Below, piece after piece: positions 1-10,371 of a DNA stretch of 64,000 bases. Position 1 is the stretch's first letter. Each line of letters starts with the position of its first letter. The position numbers were made by a program, and so were the translations under genes. The DNA lies in NCBI GenBank assembly GCA_930367205.1, contig OV884012.1:36533520-36597519 (forward strand). Direction: 5' to 3'. The stretch is from Acanthosoma haemorrhoidale (Eukaryota; Arthropoda; Insecta; Hemiptera; Acanthosomatidae). Under the pieces are notes generated by a model. It was not told where the DNA came from, did no database searches, and worked only from the letters and a program-made list of their open reading frames with translations.

Positions 1-1343
1 TTTGTTTGAAAATTTATTTAGTTAAGTCTAGGGATCGAAGTGAAATCAACGTGAATTGGATTGGAAAGAAATAAAGCCAGTCAGTGGATTACAATTTCCA
101 AGAAAACGAAATTGGTCATTTTTTATGACTCACCCCATTAAAAACTAATAGTGAATTGTGCCAGGTTAGGAGGTATCCTATGGCATTTTAATAACAGATT
201 TCATTTGAATAAGTTTATAAGATTCATCCTCCATATTCCGCTCGGCAGTGGACCCAATCTTGATAATATAATTAATCCCCCAGCTCCCTGTTGAATCTGT
301 AATAAGCTCGCCCTTGTATAATTTAAAAAAAAAAAAAAAATTACGACTCCTTCCAGGTAGAATTTTTAAATCAGAATAAATTATGAGAACATCTTTCATT
401 TTAAGATATGCCGCTTTCGAGATATTAATTTTTCCGTTAGCTTTATTTCCGTCCACAGTAGCTTTACTTTTTTATTTTATGGCTGCCATTAAATTTTTCC
501 TATTAGTGGTTGATATAGTTTACAATATTTCATTAAAAAATATTGATAATATAAAATGCTATTTCAAAGTATCATAAATTATTGTTCTGTATATTTGAGG
601 ATATGACACATATGACTAAATACATAGGGGGATTCAAGATAGTCGCTTAGTAGCGTCGATCGGGGTTCGCTCAGCTTCTTGTGGGAAAATGTGTATCCAC
701 TAAAATTCCCAATCCACGGATCTACCACTGATTAAATTTTAGCAGTGCTTTCTAACTATGAAGGTAACTTGGTGGAAGTCTCGTCTAACCCACAGAATTA
801 AACTGAGTACATACAAATATTTCTGAAGTCAAATGTAGCCCACTTGGGACACATATTGTTTTCTTGGAGTATAGGTTACCCTAACTAGGTTTAAATACGT
901 ACTAGTAAATAGATTTTTGCCAATTTAATCAGAACTGAACATACGGTGGGGACTGATCAGGCTCGTTAGGGAAAATGAGTCGGTGATTTAAAAAGAATTG
1001 TAAATCGGAACATAAAACACAAAAAAGTATTTATGGGTTAACCTGGTACGTATCACCTGATGGCTCAATAACGAATTGCATCTCGAATTAAAAGTAAGGA
1101 CTGTAAGGACTACAGATCCAGTTTTCTATGCTTCCTGAAAACACCCTTTCTTTAATTTGTGCTCCAAAGTAGTTTATATATACCCTTGATCAAGTAAATG
1201 TTATAAATCCGAGTGATGAATTTGGCTAGTTAGCCCGGGTTGTTTTGTAAAAACTATTTCAACATGTTAATTTAAATGATGATCGCCTCATGAGCGAACC
1301 GAACCCACATTCCCAATACAAGGGTTCATTTAATTCACGAACT
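1..1343. other. AT-rich non-coding flank
   Basis: No recognisable gene or repeat. It contains a run of 16 A at 325-340. The open frames of about 60-90 codons here are low-complexity and unsupported. Confidence 0.5.
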
Positions 1344-1358
1344 AAAATTGTTTTCCTT
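1344..1358. repeat. Left target-site duplication of LINE at 1360
   Basis: The 15 bp here (AAAATTGTTTTCCTT) match 1889-1903 with one mismatch. They flank a 5'-truncated, A-tailed non-LTR element, as expected after target-primed reverse transcription. Confidence 0.75.
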
Positions 1359-1359
1359 C

Positions 1360-1888
1360 AAAATTTGTTTGGATCTTGACCAACAATACAGCCAAATGTC
1401 TCCAACACTTCCAGAATGGGATCATGCGAAAAGTGGTGCGACATACCTCTTTCGAGAGGTTGAAGAACGCTGACCTGCACCCGTTGCTTGGTGTACCGTC
1501 GGTGGGCGAGTTCATGCGCCGGAGACACATCAAGTTTTTTGACTCGTTGCAGCACCTGACAAACCCAGTGTTTACCACTATGACCCCACCACCCCTCCCG
1601 CATCGATGGCAACAGACTGTGGGGGAAAAGTTAGGTTAAGAATTAGTATGTAAGTTAGTTTTAAGGTTGATCAAAAAGGTGAGCCCCATCACCTTTATTA
1701 GTCAGATCAGTCTAGTCACGTATAATGTATATCATTATACTTGTTTATTCATTATATAATTTTTATAAAATAACAAAACCTGTATATAATGTAGCGACGC
1801 TACAGGAAATACAAAAATAATTTGTAAATAGATTCACCTGAGAATCTATAATTATCTGTAAATTTAAAGGGAAAAAAAAAAATGAAAG
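1360..1888 (+). mobile_element. 5'-truncated jockey-like LINE, family A
   Basis: About 530 bp of the 3' end of a non-LTR retrotransposon. It holds the last part of the reverse-transcriptase polyprotein (1371-1639), a 3' UTR of about 230 bp and an A-rich tail at 1871-1882. It is bracketed by a 15-bp target-site duplication (1344-1358 and 1889-1903), so both ends are well placed. The 3' UTR string from about 1632 to 1700 recurs inverted at 6640-6710, proving a dispersed family. It lacks the promoter, ORF1, endonuclease and catalytic RT, so it is dead on arrival. Confidence 0.85.
1371..1639 (+). pseudogene. C-terminal remnant of LINE reverse-transcriptase ORF (family A)
   Basis: An open frame of about 88 codons ends at TAA 1637-1639. 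It carries the features seen in the other copies in this window: a TAKCLQHFQNGIMRK segment, then RRRHIKFFDSLQHLTNPVF, then a proline-rich TPPPLPHRW end. In the longer family copies this segment follows the YLG and RP-LYGAPLF motifs downstream of the RT domain in jockey-type proteins. No catalytic residues remain. The frame is intact only because the truncated copy is short. The opposite-strand open frames at the same place are shadows. Confidence 0.8.
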
Positions 1889-1903
1889 AAAAATGTTTTC
1901 CTT
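1889..1903. repeat. Right target-site duplication of LINE at 1360
   Basis: AAAAATGTTTTCCTT pairs with 1344-1358 (14 of 15 identical) just after the A-rich tail. Confidence 0.75.
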
Positions 1904-2474
1904 GTTTTGCGTCTCTGTTAACTCAATACTATTAACTGATTTTTTACAAACTTAACGAGTATATTTTACCAAAACTACTATTTATTAAAAATCGTCTAGT
2001 CTAAACTTTTTTCAACAACTTTAAATTCAGGTTAGTAACCTAAGCTATACTATCACATCAATCATATGTATCACTACAAAATATCCTATTATGGTAAGTT
2101 AGAACGGCTGTTTGGTTTTAGCATTATAATTTCAGCTAGGTTTAATCATGTTAAGAAAACCTACTGAAGATTATCGCGCCATACCAGAATGAATATAAAA
2201 CCTCTGTTTCGGGCTAGGCTATAAAACCTCACACAGGCATTGTTTGCCTGTTCTCGAACTTTTATCCGAACGGGTTCATTCAAAGTTCAATAACTTATTC
2301 CGAACCGATCGCTTGCTGTTATAAAACAGCTTGAGAACTTATTGATCGGCGGCTTTTTCTCTTAAGGTATTTAAATTTAATCCTAATATTTCACGAAAGG
2401 ATAAATTTCGAAACAGAAGACCAAATTCAAAGTGTAACAGAAGTTTAAGCGGAGTTTTCTCATAAAATATCAGA
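1904..2474. other. AT-rich spacer
   Basis: No gene seen. Around 2316-2331 there is a short hairpin (GCTGTT, 4-nt loop, AACAGC). Confidence 0.4.
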
Positions 2475-2700
2475 ATGCCGACTTGCACCTCCCTCCCACT
2501 GCTTGACTTGTCTACAGTTAGTGGGTTAATCTACTAGATACACATAAAGTATTTTGACTCGTTGCAGCACCTTACCAACCCAGTGTTTAACAGCGTGAAT
2601 GCAACCACCCATTAGACATCGAAGGCAACGTACGAGAATCATGGGTTAAGATGGTTTTAGTCTACAATCTTCCACGAGTGTGAGCCCCATTACCTTCAAA
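2475..2700 (+). mobile_element. Decayed LINE fragment, family A
   Basis: This aligns with the end of the family A ORF and the start of its 3' UTR. Shared strings include TTTTGACTCGTTGCAGCACC, a CCAACCCAGTGTTTA segment and GTGTGAGCCCCATTACCTT. It carries indels and point changes, so it is older than the copy at 1360. It has no open frame of note and no visible target-site duplication. Confidence 0.7.
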
Positions 2701-2793
2701 TTTAATAATAATCTCATTAAATAACTTAAAAATTACTGGCACTGAAAATCAAACACAAGCTGATAGATAACCTTCTAAAGAAATAAACGCATT

Positions 2794-2808
2794 AAATAAC
2801 TTAATCAG
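2794..2808. repeat. Left target-site duplication of family B LINE
   Basis: AAATAACTTAATCAG is repeated without mismatch at 3379-3393, immediately flanking the family B insertion. Confidence 0.85.
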
Positions 2809-3378
2809 CGCATCCAATCCTTTCAATCAAAAGTCCTGAGAACAATAGTAAATGCCCCTTATTACGTCAGCAATAAAACCCTTCATAATGATCTGAATAT
2901 ACCCTACATTCTTGAACTCATCCCTTCCAAGTTCATAAAATTCCATAGTAACCTATCCAACCACCCTAATTCTCTAGCACAGTCATTGCACTGCACCACT
3001 CATCCCTATAATCATCCTCGGAGACTAAAACGGCAGTGGCCTCGTGACCTGCTATAAATAAGCGACAGTGGGAGTCCTGGCAATGGCCAGTTTCTCTAAT
3101 CATGACCTAAGCGTCTGTGGCTCTCGCGCGCTTCGTCTGACGCGGCTGACGTAAGAGCCTGAGGGACTTCCCAAGACTCCGCTTTCTCGTTCGCACGCGA
3201 GGGAGGTGACAACCATGTGGACTTGGGGGGCATCTGGGCTGTTTGTATACATAGTATGCATGAGCGAGTGAATGAAAATTGTAAATTGGTATGAAAGAGA
3301 TCATATAGCACAATTACTTATAGCCCAATCAGGCAGATTGTAATTTTATCATAATAAAGTTATAAAAAAAATAAATAA
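2809..3378 (+). mobile_element. 5'-truncated jockey-like LINE, family B
   Basis: A 570-bp insertion. Its first part (about 2809-3120) is closely similar to 61690-62010, the 3' coding end of the long family B copy, with shared strings such as CATCCAATCCTTTCAATC and AACGGCAGTGGCCTCGT. A 3' UTR ends with AATAAA-like sequence and an A-rich tail (3362-3378). A perfect 15-bp target-site duplication (2794-2808, 3379-3393) defines both ends. It lacks RT, endonuclease and ORF1, so it is non-autonomous and dead on arrival. The exact duplication suggests a fairly recent insertion. Confidence 0.88.
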
Positions 3379-3393
3379 AAATAACTTAATCAG
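3379..3393. repeat. Right target-site duplication of family B LINE
   Basis: Identical over 15 bp to 2794-2808 and directly downstream of the A-rich tail. Confidence 0.85.
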
Positions 3394-4951
3394 TTGAACA
3401 ACTTGATATAATGTATCTAATAATGGATCTAGCAACAGCAACAGGCAACGTAGAATCACCAGGCTATAGATCATTTAGATCTTTACAGATTCTAGATATT
3501 GTAAATCAACATGTGTCAAAATAAATGGGTTTTGAAAAAAAAGTATACAAATAATAAAAAAAAATGACTGGTACTGAAAATCAAACAAAAGATTTTAAAC
3601 ATTAAACACAAGCTGATAGATAACCTTCCAAAGAAATAGCTATTTCCTGTCGATTGACCATGAATTATCCGTAATGTAATGTAAATAAATAGTGCAACAA
3701 ACAGAATGTAACTTATGTCTTTCATGGAAATAGACTCCTAGACCACTAAAGAAAGGTCGGTTGACTCGCCGGTCCAATAGGATATAGCTATAATAGTCAT
3801 TGCCAGCGCAGAAAAAAATAGAGAAAAGAAACTGTTAGCTATAATCAGGCAGAATGCAGAGCTCCGGCTATGCCTACTTCGGCGGCGTAATCAACATGGA
3901 TCGGAACTACTGTTGACGACCGGCGAGGATAAAAAAAATTAATTTAGTGAATGCTCCGCAGGGCGAGCCAGAGATCTGACAAGCAGTTTACGACGCCGGG
4001 CTCAGCTGTGAGATAGGCTGTAATGGCCTCGTGTTTATGCGGCTCTATCAGGACTATTGTACACTGCCCCTGCCCCTCGCTGCAACAGTAGAATAACTAT
4101 TGAATCCAAACGAGGGGTCGGTGTCACTCAAGGTTTATGTCTAGTATGTATTCAAATGTACGTTACAGTTATCAGGAATGCACATAGGTATGTATTATTA
4201 GAACCTTCCGAATAGTACATAACAATACAGTTTCAATTGAAACAAAAAAGTCTGTACCATCATTGAACGCTGACATGTTCTGACATGCAAATGTTCTGAC
4301 GTCATATTGTCAACTTAAGGTCTTGAATTTAACATTACATTATGCGAAAAAATAAATTTTTCAAAAAAGACTTTAGATAGACTACAATTATTTATTGTTA
4401 TTTTAACATCAATCGATGTTTCGCCTAATCAGGCATCTTGAGGACTAAAATGCAACACATCACATGTTTTAACATTTAAATATATATATTAAATTTAACA
4501 TGTGGTTACTACAATAATTACAAATACCACAAAATTGTAATAGTAATGTTAATTAGACTCAGTTTAACAACTATGTTTGCATTAATTGTATAAATATGGA
4601 GTTATACAATGAGATACGATTTTTTCGCATTAAAATATTTCCAATTTTGTGAAATCGATGATATAATTTTAATTAATTATCTATAGGTGGAGTGTCCACA
4701 TTTAAATTAATCAAACGACCATAAATACCCATTGTTTAAACAAACAAAAAATTGATTTTGTTGCAACACAAAATGTTTTAGCCATTCTATCGTTGAGCCA
4801 GATAAGCTTAGATCGATAGTCGCCACAACTCGCACACATTAACGAACTCGCCCAATTACGGAACAGGAAACAGCTCAAGAGCACTAATTGTCAAGATAAC
4901 CAACGTGTAACTCATGCGACTTTCGGAATTGGAAAAAGTCCTGAAGCAGTA
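3394..4951. other. Gene-free stretch with a partial duplication and a GC-richer patch
   Basis: 3561-3640 repeats host sequence from 2738-2782 (ACTGG[C/T]ACTGAAAATCAAAC, then ACACAAGCTGATAGATAACC), so a short segment was duplicated. 3850-4080 is clearly GC-richer than its surroundings, but holds only a 20-codon ATG frame at 3854-3916. No gene can be supported. Confidence 0.4.
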
Positions 4952-5194
4952 GTGCTTATACAGATCTGTGAAGGAGAAAGAGGATTTGCTGATGAAAATT
5001 ATGTTACCGAGACACAACTTGATTCTCTCAAGTCATTTTTTCGCTACTTTTATATTCAAGCAGCTAATAATATCCCCTTTGGAGGATTAGTAGCAAAGGA
5101 CACTTACAACTATGCTACGACAACGAATAAACTATACTCAACAATAGTGAAAATAATTGGACTGGAATTCATCCAAGTGTCATTTAGGATTTGA
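4952..5194 (+). CDS. Hypothetical coding-like open frame (possible exon or relic)
   Basis: An 80-codon open frame without an ATG start; it is open from a GTG and ends at a stop at 5192-5194. The predicted peptide has a balanced, globular-looking composition (acidic N-terminal third, then aromatic residues, then a hydrophobic end) and little of the Lys/Asn/Ile/Phe low complexity typical of random frames here. I recognise no family. An AG lies just before the first codon, so an internal or terminal exon is possible but not shown. The stop is followed 11 bp later by a small fold-back repeat (5206-5329). It could equally be chance or an old transposon part. Confidence 0.2.
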   Translation: MLIQICEGERGFADENYVTETQLDSLKSFFRYFYIQAANNIPFGGLVAKDTYNYATTTNKLYSTIVKIIGLEFIQVSFRI

Positions 5195-5205
5195 ATAACA
5201 CCAAA

Positions 5206-5329
5206 TGTTCGTTTCTCTCTTCGATAACAGTTCTTAAATTAGCAAGCACTTTCAACAAAACCTCGGACATTGAACAGCCCTATGGAGAGCTCAGTTCTTT
5301 AAAGAACAGTTTTTGGAGAGAAACGAACA
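5206..5329. repeat. Short fold-back repeat (MITE-like)
   Basis: Terminal inverted arms of 14 bp are perfect (TGTTCGTTTCTCTC at 5206-5219, complement at 5316-5329). Further imperfect pairing (CAGTTCTT/AAGAACAG) extends the arms to about 35 bp. The total is 124 bp with no coding capacity. No target-site duplication is evident. Confidence 0.55.
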
Positions 5330-6453
5330 ATTGATGTTTAAAAACTAAAACATACTTTTATTATCAGAAGGAAACCTTACGCAATAAACAGCTGCTCGAA
5401 AAAGGTTGTATTAAAGGTAGACAACTAACCCTTCCTACAATGAACTAGAGTACTCGAGACTCCAAACCTTTTCTAAAAAGAAACAAGAGATTTGAGCATT
5501 GTTGGTGGAAGCGAAGAGAAGGGAGTTGCTATCCGGGGCATGACCGGTCAGTGAGGAATGTAGAACCGGAGCTGGGGGCACGGCTCGGCGCCACAATAGT
5601 CACCAGGTACACACTTAGTGGCGATGCTTCCACACCCTAGGGTGCCAAACTGTGGTAAGCCCGATAAAGGCCCAACCTACAAACCGAAATAAATTGTAGG
5701 TTGTGCACGGGGAAACTTCAACACCATTGCAGAAAGGTGTAAAAGCACATGTTAGTTGAAAGGAAACATACAATATAGCCGTCCAAACAGTTTTTTAATT
5801 TTTTAAATATATAAACGAAATAAATGATGTAGAAAGTGGAGGAAAACGGTGGATAAATAGTCAAAGGAGTTCTCAGGAGTTTCTTAAATGCATATCAGAA
5901 GATTGAGGAAAAAAAAAAAAACTTCATCGTTTCAATCGTGAAAAACGGAAAAATAACCAAATGAAAGAGGCTTGTTAAACGTTATTTAATAGATCTTTCT
6001 GCGTTACTATCTCTAAAATGTATTAGCAACAATAAAAGAAAAAAAACTTCAAATCTAAAAATATTTACAAGAAACGTTTGCGCCACATATAAGAAATGGG
6101 CGGTCATGACATTGGTTCTATAGGTCGGATGGGCCTCTAGTATTGCGAGGTTTGATAACTGATTTGAATTGGGAGAGTTAAGTGAAGTCATTTAGTTTAA
6201 CAGGTTTTTTCAATAATGAGAGTAATAAAGAAGATTGACCCAACGAAGTATTGGCGACGGGCTGAAGGGTACAACTTTGTCCAACTCGGAGTAGTGATGC
6301 GAAATGGGAATGTTTGAGGATCCCGAGTATAAATCTTAGGAAATCATTCACTAGCCACTTTAACCGAACCTCTAGATCTTTAGAGAAGCCACCATACACC
6401 ACACAACTCTAGTCAAAATGGGCGAAGACGATTGAAGAGATCATTCTTCATAG
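5330..6453. other. AT-rich spacer
   Basis: No gene recognised. 5510-5640 is GC-richer but has no long open frame. Confidence 0.4.
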
Positions 6454-7375
6454 CCCCTTCAAATTTACAGATAATTCTATATAATTATAGATCCTCAGGC
6501 GAATCTATTTAAAAATTATTTTTTTTATTTCCTGTAGCATCGCTACATTATATACAGGTTTCGTTATTTTATAAAAACTATATAATGAATAAACAAGTAT
6601 AATAATATACATTATACGTGACTGGACTAAACTGACTAATTAAGGTGATGGGGCTCACCTTTTTGATCAACCTTAAAACTAACTTACATACTAATTCTTA
6701 ACCTAATTTTTCCCCGACAGGCGGGGCTATTGCCATCGATGCGGGAGGGGTGGTGGGGTCATAGTTTTAAACACTGGGTTAGTCAGGTGCTGCAACGAGT
6801 CAAAAAACTTGATGTGTCTCCGGTAGATGAATTCACCCACCGACAGTACACCAAGCAAACGGGTGCAGGTAGGTCAGCGTTCTTTAACCTCTCGAGAGGG
6901 GTCTGTCTGTCCACTTTTCGCATGATCCCGTTCTGGAAATGTTGGAGACATTTGGCTGTATTGTCAGTCAAGTGGGTAAATAGCGGGGCACCGTACAGCT
7001 GAGTTGGCCGGAGGACACATTTATATATCATCAATTTCAGACGAAGCAACAGGTTGGGTGAAGTTAGCAAGTGTGATAGCCGATAAGACCTGTGTCGTAC
7101 TTTTTCTATTTTATTACTAAAATGAGTAGAGAAATGGAGATTCCTATCCATTTTTATACCCAGATAGTGCATTGAGAAAGCTGGTGAGTTCTCTTGTCCT
7201 CCTATGCTATAGAATTTTAGCAAGGAATTTTTCCCCTTTTGGAGGGAGAAGATTACGTAGTGGTCTTCCCTGCGTTTACACTGATGTTTAACATGCCCAG
7301 TCTGTCACTGATAACGTTACAAACTGACTAGGCCTGTGTAAGAGCTCTTTGTGCACTCGAGCTGCTGCTGTAAAT
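6454..7375 (-). mobile_element. Jockey-like LINE, family A, inverted
   Basis: On the minus strand this runs from about 7375 (5' truncation) to 6454 (3' end). The 3' UTR (6454-6715) is the reverse complement of 1640-1870, including TTAGGTTAAGAATTAGTATG and the AAGGTGATGGGGCTCACC block. The coding part (6720-7370) is longer than in the copy at 1360. No poly-A tail or target-site duplication is clear, so the ends are approximate. Confidence 0.82.
6720..7370 (-). pseudogene. Broken LINE reverse-transcriptase C-terminal region (family A)
   Basis: Read on the minus strand, the order is: a post-palm segment (weak, with breaks, 7266-7370); a YVIFSLQKGKN-like strand; the YLGIKMDRNLHFSTHF motif typical of jockey-clade proteins after the RT palm; a basic amphipathic helix; RPTQLYGAPLF; and TAKCLQHFQNGIMRK. 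Near residue ADL (about 6865-6875) the frame shifts, and the final HIKFFDSLQHL-type end is read in another frame (6730-6860). The longest open piece is 6783-7223. The catalytic DD motif lies upstream of the truncation and is absent. Confidence 0.78.
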
Positions 7376-10013
7376 TGAGGGACCATATTTATCCATAAAG
7401 CTTGAAGTAACCACTTTTCATTTATTTTGTCTAATATATTTGCACATTTATTAATTATGAGTATATATTTAAAAGATTATAGTTAAATGACAAAATTAGT
7501 TAAAGTGATGATGAATGAACATGAACTGCGTACTCGTATAGGGGAGGAAAAGTAGTGCTGCGGCGCTCCTTTGAAATGGTAAAAGAAGTAATCGCCATGG
7601 ATCAGCTGTCCAAACACGTTCTGGCAAGTGTATTTCCTCTCTATCAATAGGAAAAAAACAGGACTGGCCGGCAACTGTATCGTTTTGAATTTCTTGCTTT
7701 CTTACTTGAAAGAAATGGATGTTGTTGCTACAGAACTAGTTCTATCGAGAAAATAAGAATTTTAAGTCTCCCTCTTTATTCATTATTCATCCCTACGGCG
7801 GAACTTCTAAGAACGTAAAGAGGATATTAAGTAAGATAATCGTTGGTTCTTAAGCCATGCATGTAAATTGGTAACATTCTTCGTGAAAGATTTCTCAAGA
7901 AATATCCGGGATAAAAGAGAGGAAATGATCTTAAGAAGGAGTCGGTGCTACCAATGGACCAATTGAAAAATTCCAAAACCCACGAGTTCAAAGGAGGAAC
8001 TCCTTCCCTCTGCATCCCTCATTTCCGCCGATGGAGAGGAAAGATAAGCTAAAGTGAGCGATCGGCCGGTAGAAATCCGTCACTTTAAGGCCCCATAAAC
8101 CCGGTTATCACGTTTGGGAGAGGAAGTAGTAACGTCACTAAGGGTGGTGTGGGAGGGTGTGGCTTACACCTGCTGGCCCCATGCAGATAGGATGTAGGGG
8201 TGGGTCGACGCACAGCGGGGAAGGATGTTAGCAGTAAAAGTGATAGCTTTTCGAATCGAGGGGAAGGAGATAATGGGGTCTTATCAGGAAACAGGATATT
8301 AGTTGGCAAAATTAAAAGTAATAATAGTGGACAACCAATTTTTACAGTCTTTGATTGAGAAAGCAGGTGTACGAAAATATCGTAACTTAATCTCTTACAT
8401 TTATCCCCTCTTTATCGATAGCATTCCTAAACAGTCAATGCGCAAAGGTTCTTTTTCTCAACAGACGGCTCTTTTTAAAATTCACACCAAGCTTTCACTC
8501 CTCTAGACACACGCCGTTACCTAACATTAGCCAAAACCGAGAACATTCCAAATTATGGTTTGAAATTAAGAAATATTAACAATATAATCAAAACAGTATT
8601 ACTATGTATGAACATTTCAAAGCAAATTGACAAGTTGATAATGAATACTGGACTCATATGTTATAAAAGATTATTCTCAACTCCCCCTCCCAATTTTCCG
8701 AATCAGTCTCACCAACATAAATCTATATTGATCAACATCAATGTTCACTCATAAATCAGAATTTTATTATATACAATAGTGGTTTAAGAAACCTACGCTG
8801 CCATTCATTCTCTGACACCACCCTGAATGACAGGATAATCAGCACTTGAAAATGGTAGCCTGAAGTGTCGAAAGCGTTAGTGGGTGTGATGAAATACTAA
8901 AATTTGAGCAGTGATTGCTCTTGGTGATTTTTAACCTAGCCTAAAACCAGTATAGCCCCACGATAATTCCATATTCGGGCGAATTTACTTCATATGGAAA
9001 AAAATTTTATCATATAAATAGTCAAGAGTGAAAATTCCTGTATAGAGAGAGGTTTATATAAAATAACGCCTGCATAACTGGGCAAAATACAATTGGTCAA
9101 GGCACCACGAATTTGTGTTTCTTGCGACAGAATGTGATTGGGCAGTGTAACGACTCAGAAAGTTTACATATTTGATACAAGATGATCTTTTATGAACATT
9201 TACTAGTAATCAATACCATGAGAAATGAAGAGGGGGTGGCTAGAACAGGCAACAGTCTAAGATAGAAGCATCCGCAGAAAGATATAGTGAGGAACGGGGG
9301 GTTGACTGACTGCGGCACTGCTGTAGCTTGGCTACTTTATCGCACAGTTAGCACGCGAACCCACGCTTATTCAGTAATAGCCCCGACACTGGCTCATCCG
9401 TCTTCATCTGGCTCACTCTTCACAACTTTCTCAGCGGTTATCTTCCTAATGCGTTACTTGTGTAACCGTTGTCTGCGGACAACCAGATATACTAAGCATA
9501 GCAAAAAACGTACGCATAAGGCTGTTGATTTAGTTTATTTTCATTGGTACAATATGATTATTAATTTACAAGGACTATAGGTGATAATATTTGAGAGATG
9601 GGATAACGAAATAGTCGATATCGTTATGAAAATACAGTGCAGTACACAAAATTGAGCACATAAAATATTCAGCAACTTGTGATCTGTAAAAGTCTTGGAG
9701 TACAGGGTAGAAGTAGTTTGGGGTACATTTCAAAGGGTACAGTGGATTACAGTTAAGTATTCTTCAACTTTCAACTCCTCCTTACTTCTATAAACCCTGT
9801 ACCAGGGGACCAACCATCCATCTGGGGATAAGCTCTATGTTAGCACATTAAACCCAGTGTGGTCCTGTCATGAAACATACTTTGAAAGGAGGTCAATAAG
9901 GCCGGGTCTGAATTCAGATAGAAGTTCCAAAGCAATTTAGGCTTATTTCAATTTCGGTAGGGAATGCAGCCTTTAACGAGTTATAATACTACATACACAA
10001 AAAAATTGTCATC
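7376..10013. other. Gene-free stretch
   Basis: No gene, RNA or repeat that I can support. 8030-8290 is GC-richer. Open frames at 8303-8506 and 9287-9580 have no recognisable domains and look like chance frames. Confidence 0.4.
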
Positions 10014-10371
10014 AGTTATATAATGCTAAGAATATTGTAATGCTAAAAATAGAAGGGGGTTAAGCAGAACTGTATACCTGCCTCGTGATTTCATGGAAGC
10101 CATTGATATTTTTAAGTAAGCAACCGCATTCCTTCCAAGACCTCCATACCAATTCCCGGAACTACCCTTCTCTTATACACATATGTCTCAGCTTTAGCCC
10201 CAGTCCCCACTTGTTCTTCAACACTCGCTTCCCTAAACATCCCGACCAAGTACGTAGTAACATAACTCTTAATATTTGTAAATACCAGTGTTTTGCTTGT
10301 ACTTCATATTAAAGCTTTTCTTTCTTTTCTTTTACCTTTAAAATACTCTCCTCTACAAAGAATATTGAACT
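10014..10371 (+). mobile_element. Solo LTR of gypsy/errantivirus-like element
   Basis: This is alignable along its length with the LTR at 38570-38883. It starts AGTTATATAATGCTAA and ends TTGAACT, a decayed match to the TAACT end. Shared blocks include AGAAGGGGGTTAAGCAGAAC, CTGCCTCGTGATTTCAT, AGCAACCGCATTCCTTCCAA and GCTTTTCTTTCTTTTCTTTT. It is about 44 bp longer than the other copy, mostly around 10200-10260. No internal retroviral sequence follows or precedes it, so it is a solo LTR, the usual product of LTR-LTR recombination. The flanks share only ATC on each side, short of the 4-bp duplication usual for this group. Confidence 0.72.

Noticed and set aside
3854..3916. 20-codon ATG frame in a GC-rich patch
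   Set aside because: Too short to support. No splice donor or family match was seen at its end.
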